A DNA stretch of 9,588 nt. It comes from DSWT01 sp035415725. Its GTDB lineage: Bacteria; Chloroflexota; Anaerolineae; B4-G1; SLSP01. Of the stretch, positions 5,589 to 9,588 are shown piece by piece. The DNA is taken from NCBI GenBank assembly GCA_035415725.1, contig DAOOGN010000118.1:1-9588 (forward strand), read 5' to 3'. The notes below the pieces were generated by a model. It did no database searches, was not told where the DNA came from, and worked only from the letters and a program-made list of their open reading frames with translations. How positions within the stretch are numbered: the stretch's first letter is position 1; each line of letters opens with the position of its first letter. A program made the position numbers and the translations under genes.

Positions 5589-8500
5589 ATGAAATGCCCT
5601 GAGTGCGGATTCAAAGCCCCCGTGCGGGCCAAGTTTTGCGGCATGTGTGGTACGCGGCTCGCGCTGGTATGTCCAACTTGCGGGATGATCAACCCTCGCG
5701 CCTATCGTTTTTGCAGCGAATGCGGTACCCCGTTAACGGTGGAGAGTCCGTCAGTGATCACCGTTGCGCCGGACGAACAGGAGGCCCTCCCCGAGGCACC
5801 CCCCGCCGGCGACTTCGTCTCCCTCGAAGGCGAACGCCGCGTGGCAACGATTATCATTGCCGACGTCAAAGGCTCCACCGATTTGATGGAGCAAGTCGGT
5901 ACGGAGAGATGGGTCAAGCTGATGAACCGCGTTCTCCAAATCTTGGAGACAGAAGTCTATCGCTACGGCGGCAAAGTCGACCAATTCCGCGGGGATGGTT
6001 TGGTGGCCTTTTTCGGAACGCCGACGGCCCATGAAGACGACCCGGAGCGCGCTGTCCTGGCAGCGTTGGCGATGCAAGCCGCTTTGCAGCCGTTCGCCGC
6101 CGATCTGGAGAAGCGTGAAGGCATCAACCTGGCCCTGCGCATAGGCGTCAACACGGGCGAGGTCATCGTCACCAGCGTGGGCAACGACCGGCAGTACCGC
6201 GAAGAGACGGCTATGGGCGAAGCCATTGCCCTCGCTGCGCGGATGGAGGCCGCCGCCGAAGCGGGGACCGTCCTGGTGAGCGACTTCACCTACCGTCTCA
6301 CCGCCGCCAAGTTCGAATGGCAACCGCTGGGAGAAATCAAAGTCAAGGGCGTGAGCTACCCCATCGCGGTGTATCGTCCTCTCGCTCCCGCCAGCCACGA
6401 AAGGCCCGAAGCCTACGAACTCTCCAGCCCCCTCATTGGCCGCGACGCGGAAGTCGAAAGTTTAAAAGCCCGCATCGAAGACCTCAACGATGGCATCGGC
6501 AGTATCGTCATGATCACCGGTGAACAGGGCATGGGCAAGACGCTGCTCACCGATGAAGTGCGTCATTACCTGGCGCGGCAGAACGCTCTGCTGGCCGAAG
6601 CGCACGATAGGGAAGCTACCGCGACCGCAAGCAGTTTCGCCAAAGTGACCGGTGTGATATGGCTACGCGGGCGCTGTCGCTCGTACACCCAATCACAGCC
6701 TTACGCGATGTGGCAGGATATGCTGCGCAACTGGCTCGGGATTCGCCAGAACGAACCCCACGAACAGACCCGCGACCGTCTATGGCAACAAGCCGTGGCC
6801 CTGTGGGGGGAGCGGGCAGACGAGTTTTATCCCGACCTGGCTGCTTTGTTGGCTCTGCCCCTCGAAGCTCAGCATGCCGACCGCATCAAGCACCTCGACG
6901 CCGACAGCCTGCGTCAGCAGTTTTTTCTGACCATTCGCCAGTGGATTGAGGCTCTGGCGGAGGAAGGTCCGCTGGTGCTCAACTTCAGCGACATGCAGTG
7001 GGCCGATGCAACTTCGTTGGACCTGCTCAAATACAGCCTGCCCCTCTGCGATTATACCGGCTTACTGTGGTTGTTTGTCTTCCGACCTGACCGGGCGTCA
7101 CCGGTTTGGGAATTCCACCATTTCGTCGAAACCGAGTATCCGCATCGCTTGATGACGCTCAATCTGCCACCGCTTACCCCTGAGCAAAGCCGTGAGATGA
7201 TCCAGGTGTTGATCGGTCCCGATGTCCTCCCCGAAGCCACGCAGGACCTCATCATCCAAAAGGCAGAGGGGAACCCCTATTACATTCAAGAGATGATTCG
7301 TGCCTTGATTTTTCAAGGAATCTTGGTTCGTGTGCCGGAGACCGGGCGCTGGCATACTACCCAGGCCGTCACCACCCTCACCCTACCCGATAGCCTGCAA
7401 AGCCTGCTACTGGCAAGCATCGACCGGCTCACGCCGGAGGAACAACACATTCTGCAGATTGCGTCTGTCATCGGCACCGTGTTCTGGTCGAAGATTGTGG
7501 AAGTGTTAGCCAACAATCCCACCCAGGTGAAAACGCATCTCACAGCGCTGCAACGCGCGCAGTTGATCCGTGAACGCGGGCGCACGTCCGAATTTGGCAT
7601 CGAGTATGTCTTTAAGTCCTCGCTGATCCGCGACGCCGCCTACGACCGTCTGCTCAGCAGTCAGCGCACCAGCTATCATTTACGCATCGCCGAGTACATC
7701 GAAACCCACAGCGGCCAGGAGAATCAGGCACACTCGGCCCCCCAATTTTACGGGGCGTTGGCCTATCACTATCGGTACGCCGGCAAGATCGAGAAAGAAC
7801 TGGACTACAGTCTCAAAGGTGCCGAGTACGCCAAGAAGATCTATGCCAATGCCGAGGCGGGCAAGCAGTATACCCGCGCTCTGGAAATCCTTGAGATGCT
7901 GGAAGCTCAAACGACCGATGAGACCCGGCGCCGCGACATCCGCGCGCAGCGGTTCAAAGCGCTCAATGAACGGCGCGCGGTTTTCTATCTCATGGGGCAA
8001 TTTGAAGCGATGTGGGCCGACGCCAAAGCCCTGCTTCCTCTGGCCGAACAGTTAGCGGACGATCCAACGTTCACCATCGACGCTTTGCTACAACAGCCGG
8101 GCGTGGCCGACTATCAGTGTAAGGAGGAGCTTGAAGCGGGGATTCCGATGGCCCAGAAAGCCCTTGAGTTGGCCCAGCAGTTGGGTGACCGGCGCCGTGA
8201 AATGGAAAGCCTCGTCGCTATCGTCAACCACCGCCTGGCTTTGAGCGATCCGTCGTGGCAGTCGTTGGCCGAGCGCGCTCTTGACCTGGCGCGCCAATTG
8301 CACGACCTGCATTATGAAGCGCGCTTGCTCATCGGCATGGGCGGCGTCTTCGCCTTCAGCGATGAACCATCCCTCAGCATGGAATATCTGGAAGCCGCCG
8401 CTGCCCTTGCCATGCGGCAGGGGCTTGATGACAAAATCATCCAAATGTCGTTGCTCAATCTCTTGGGGTTGGAATTCGAGCGCAGTGGCGACTATTACCG

Positions 8501-9341
8501 ACTGCTGACGGAATACCAACAGGAGCGGCTCAACATCAGCCGCGAGATCGGCCATCGTCCTCACGAAAGCAAGGCGTTGCAAGCCTGCGGGCGGATTCGG
8601 GGAATCTACCTGGGCGACTACAAAGGCGGCTTAGCACTGCTGGAGGAATGTCAGCGCATCCTGGTCGGTACCCGCGAAGAAGTGTACCCGCTGTTTCATA
8701 TTGCCCAGATCCAGAGTGAGCAGCACCGGTACGCTGAAGCCCTCGCCAGCCTCGAACGCATCCATACCATTGGCGAGCCGATCCAGGATCGCGGTCTTGC
8801 CAGTCTCAAACTGGTCTGGACCATTCTCTACAATGCCCTCGGCGACGAGGCGCACCTGTCTATGGCGCTCGATCTGGCCCAAGAGGTCCAGGAGCTGGCT
8901 ATCCGCAGTCCGCTGGTCTCCCGGCAGTACGAGATGGCCGCTCTGTGCAAGGCCGCTGCCGCGCATCTCAAACTGGCGGCGACGGTCACTCCCTCCTCCG
9001 CCGAACATTTGAGCCAGGCGTTGCAGGCCTCGCAGAAAGCGTTGGAACTCTATCAAACGTTTGGATTTGTGCAGATCACCGAATGTGTCAGCGAAGAAAT
9101 CCTCTTTCGTCACAGTCAGGCGCTGGCGGCCAATGAACAAGCGGATGAAGCGACCAAGTATCTACGCCGCGCCTACGACGAAATGGCGCGCAAACACGCG
9201 CTCATCCCCACCGACAGTTATTTTCGCCGCGCCTATCTCGAAAATATCCTGCTGCATCAGGAGATTCGCGCCGCTTATGCGGCCCGTGTCGGCTTGCTGT
9301 TGACCGAGGCCGGCCCGGTTCCCCAGATGAGCCATAGGTGA
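5589..9341 (+). CDS. Zinc-ribbon / class III cyclase / AAA ATPase / TPR regulator
   Basis: A 1250-aa multidomain signalling protein. Order: two zinc ribbons (C3, C6, C17, C20 and C28, C31, C42, C45); an acidic linker (about 50-80); a class III nucleotidyl cyclase domain (about 84-265); an AAA/STAND-type ATPase (about 280-590) with P-loop GEQGMGKT (311-318), Walker B-like VLNFSDMQWAD (463-473) and EGNPYYIQEM (560-569); a winged-helix-like segment (about 598-690); then a long alpha-helical TPR-like tail to about 1230. The cyclase keeps both metal-binding aspartates (D92 in ADVKGST, D136 in RGDG) and R218. However, the usual substrate-selecting Lys is Q132, the Asp is E211, and the transition-state Asn is A214. 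It may therefore use an unusual substrate or be inactive. No membrane segment is seen. The architecture recalls mammalian soluble adenylyl cyclase, though with one cyclase domain. ATG at 5589 follows an in-frame stop at 5580 and has only a poor ribosome site, suggesting coupling to the upstream gene. Confidence 0.9.
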   Translation: MKCPECGFKAPVRAKFCGMCGTRLALVCPTCGMINPRAYRFCSECGTPLTVESPSVITVAPDEQEALPEAPPAGDFVSLEGERRVATIIIADVKGSTDLMEQVGTERWVKLMNRVLQILETEVYRYGGKVDQFRGDGLVAFFGTPTAHEDDPERAVLAALAMQAALQPFAADLEKREGINLALRIGVNTGEVIVTSVGNDRQYREETAMGEAIALAARMEAAAEAGTVLVSDFTYRLTAAKFEWQPLGEIKVKGVSYPIAVYRPLAPASHERPEAYELSSPLIGRDAEVESLKARIEDLNDGIGSIVMITGEQGMGKTLLTDEVRHYLARQNALLAEAHDREATATASSFAKVTGVIWLRGRCRSYTQSQPYAMWQDMLRNWLGIRQNEPHEQTRDRLWQQAVALWGERADEFYPDLAALLALPLEAQHADRIKHLDADSLRQQFFLTIRQWIEALAEEGPLVLNFSDMQWADATSLDLLKYSLPLCDYTGLLWLFVFRPDRASPVWEFHHFVETEYPHRLMTLNLPPLTPEQSREMIQVLIGPDVLPEATQDLIIQKAEGNPYYIQEMIRALIFQGILVRVPETGRWHTTQAVTTLTLPDSLQSLLLASIDRLTPEEQHILQIASVIGTVFWSKIVEVLANNPTQVKTHLTALQRAQLIRERGRTSEFGIEYVFKSSLIRDAAYDRLLSSQRTSYHLRIAEYIETHSGQENQAHSAPQFYGALAYHYRYAGKIEKELDYSLKGAEYAKKIYANAEAGKQYTRALEILEMLEAQTTDETRRRDIRAQRFKALNERRAVFYLMGQFEAMWADAKALLPLAEQLADDPTFTIDALLQQPGVADYQCKEELEAGIPMAQKALELAQQLGDRRREMESLVAIVNHRLALSDPSWQSLAERALDLARQLHDLHYEARLLIGMGGVFAFSDEPSLSMEYLEAAAALAMRQGLDDKIIQMSLLNLLGLEFERSGDYYRLLTEYQQERLNISREIGHRPHESKALQACGRIRGIYLGDYKGGLALLEECQRILVGTREEVYPLFHIAQIQSEQHRYAEALASLERIHTIGEPIQDRGLASLKLVWTILYNALGDEAHLSMALDLAQEVQELAIRSPLVSRQYEMAALCKAAAAHLKLAATVTPSSAEHLSQALQASQKALELYQTFGFVQITECVSEEILFRHSQALAANEQADEATKYLRRAYDEMARKHALIPTDSYFRRAYLENILLHQEIRAAYAARVGLLLTEAGPVPQMSHR

Positions 9342-9394
9342 TGACCCTCTTATCTCCCCACCTCCTTCTCCCCCGCAAGCGGGGAAGAAGGAGG
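9342..9394. repeat. C-rich palindromic repeat, copy 1, abutting the stop codon
   Basis: The first 45 bases (9342-9386) match 9544-9588 at 41 of 45 positions, and the last 21 are identical. Inside is a long hairpin: CCTCCTTC (9361-9368) pairs with GAAGGAGG (9387-9394), and CCCCGC (9371-9376) with GCGGGG (9379-9384), with a 2-nt TC/AA bulge between. It begins one base after the stop of the 1250-aa gene. What follows is CAAAAAAGGGGG rather than a T-tract, so this is better read as a REP-like repeat than a classical terminator, though the hairpin could still slow polymerase or protect the mRNA 3' end. Confidence 0.7.
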
Positions 9395-9432
9395 CAAAAA
9401 AGGGGGATGGGCTTATAGAAACACGAAATCTC

Positions 9433-9463
9433 GTCATACAAAAGCACCCGGCATACCAAAATC
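9433..9463 (+). repeat. 31-bp dispersed repeat, right copy
   Basis: This is the partner of 59-89, 28 of 31 identical, same orientation, 9374 bp away. It lies between the two C-rich palindromic repeats. The two copies bracket all five genes of the window. Confidence 0.7.
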
Positions 9464-9474
9464 GTAACTATTCA

Positions 9475-9493
9475 GCCACCTTTGCCAGGTGGC
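9475..9493. repeat. Hairpin next to the right dispersed repeat
   Basis: GCCACCT (9475-9481) pairs perfectly with AGGTGGC (9487-9493) across a 5-nt loop. It starts 11 bp after the right dispersed repeat. The left copy is followed by a different but related arrangement containing GCCAGGT (122-128 region), so the hairpin may belong to a longer, diverged element. No T-tract follows on either strand. Confidence 0.5.
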
Positions 9494-9543
9494 GAACGGG
9501 ACTTTGGGGAGGGCACATAATAGGTTACCCCTGCGGCAGGTGC

Positions 9544-9588
9544 TGACCCTCTCATCCCCCAACCCCCTTCTCCCCCGCAAGCGGGGAA
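9544..9588. repeat. C-rich palindromic repeat, copy 2, cut by the window end
   Basis: This is the second copy of the repeat at 9342, offset by 202 bp, 41 of 45 bases identical. The inner CCCCGC-AA-GCGGGG hairpin is intact at 9573-9586; the outer 3' arm would lie beyond the window. Between the two copies (9395-9543) there is no gene, only the dispersed repeat and hairpin. Confidence 0.65.

Noticed and set aside
5111..9341. Pycsar-type anti-phage system (cyclase plus CNB effector)
   Set aside because: Known Pycsar effectors couple the nucleotide-binding domain to a TIR or membrane segment, and their cyclases are small. Here the CNB protein has no effector domain and the cyclase is fused to AAA/TPR modules; no defence genes are nearby.
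9361..9394. Rho-independent terminator after the 1250-aa gene
   Set aside because: The hairpin is strong but is followed by an A-rich and G-rich stretch, not by a T-tract, on the plus strand, and not by a T-tract on the minus strand either; the copy at 9544 shows it is a repeat.
59..9463. Composite transposon formed by the flanking 31-bp repeats
   Set aside because: There is no transposase or integrase in the window, the repeats are short and imperfect, and the genes between look like ordinary chromosomal genes.

Overview
The window looks like chromosomal DNA of a GC-rich, free-living bacterium. Chloroflexota (Anaerolineae-like) is my best guess. It rests on the very large cyclase/AAA/TPR regulator, the sugar phosphorylase gene pair and the style of the short intergenic repeats, not on any marker gene, so it is an inference. 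Five protein-coding genes fill about 95% of the window. No RNA gene, CRISPR array, transposase or phage gene is visible.

Layout. Positions 1-176 are non-coding and hold a short dispersed repeat and inverted repeats. At 177-1526 (-) lies a GH30 beta-glycosidase without a signal peptide. It is divergent from a GH65 alpha-glucoside phosphorylase-type enzyme at 1678-3849 (+). The 151 bp between them carry two opposed arrays of a GACTA/TAGTC motif at about 8-nt period around a shared -10-like element. The GH65 gene converges on an L-threonine 3-dehydrogenase gene (tdh, 3859-4890, -), and both stop codons sit inside one 15-bp palindrome. tdh is divergent from a two-gene rightward unit: a 145-aa stand-alone cyclic-nucleotide-binding protein (5111-5548) and, 40 bp later, a 1250-aa multidomain protein (5589-9341). 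The latter has two zinc ribbons, a class III nucleotidyl cyclase domain, an AAA/STAND-type ATPase and a long helical TPR-like tail. Positions 9342-9588 are non-coding and carry two copies of a C-rich palindromic repeat plus a second copy of the 31-bp repeat seen at the left edge.

How the genes may work together. GH30 and GH65 look like a cytoplasmic glycoside-processing pair, with beta-glycoside hydrolysis and alpha-glucoside phosphorolysis under one divergent control region. tdh starts threonine breakdown towards glycine and is otherwise isolated. The last two genes form a compact cyclic-nucleotide module: a putative nucleotide-cyclising enzyme gated by an ATPase/TPR sensor, next to a one-domain receptor for its product. 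The most interesting point is that the cyclase domain keeps both metal-binding aspartates and the transition-state arginine. However, the positions that normally hold the substrate-selecting lysine and aspartate and the transition-state asparagine are Gln132, Glu211 and Ala214. This suggests altered substrate choice or loss of catalysis.
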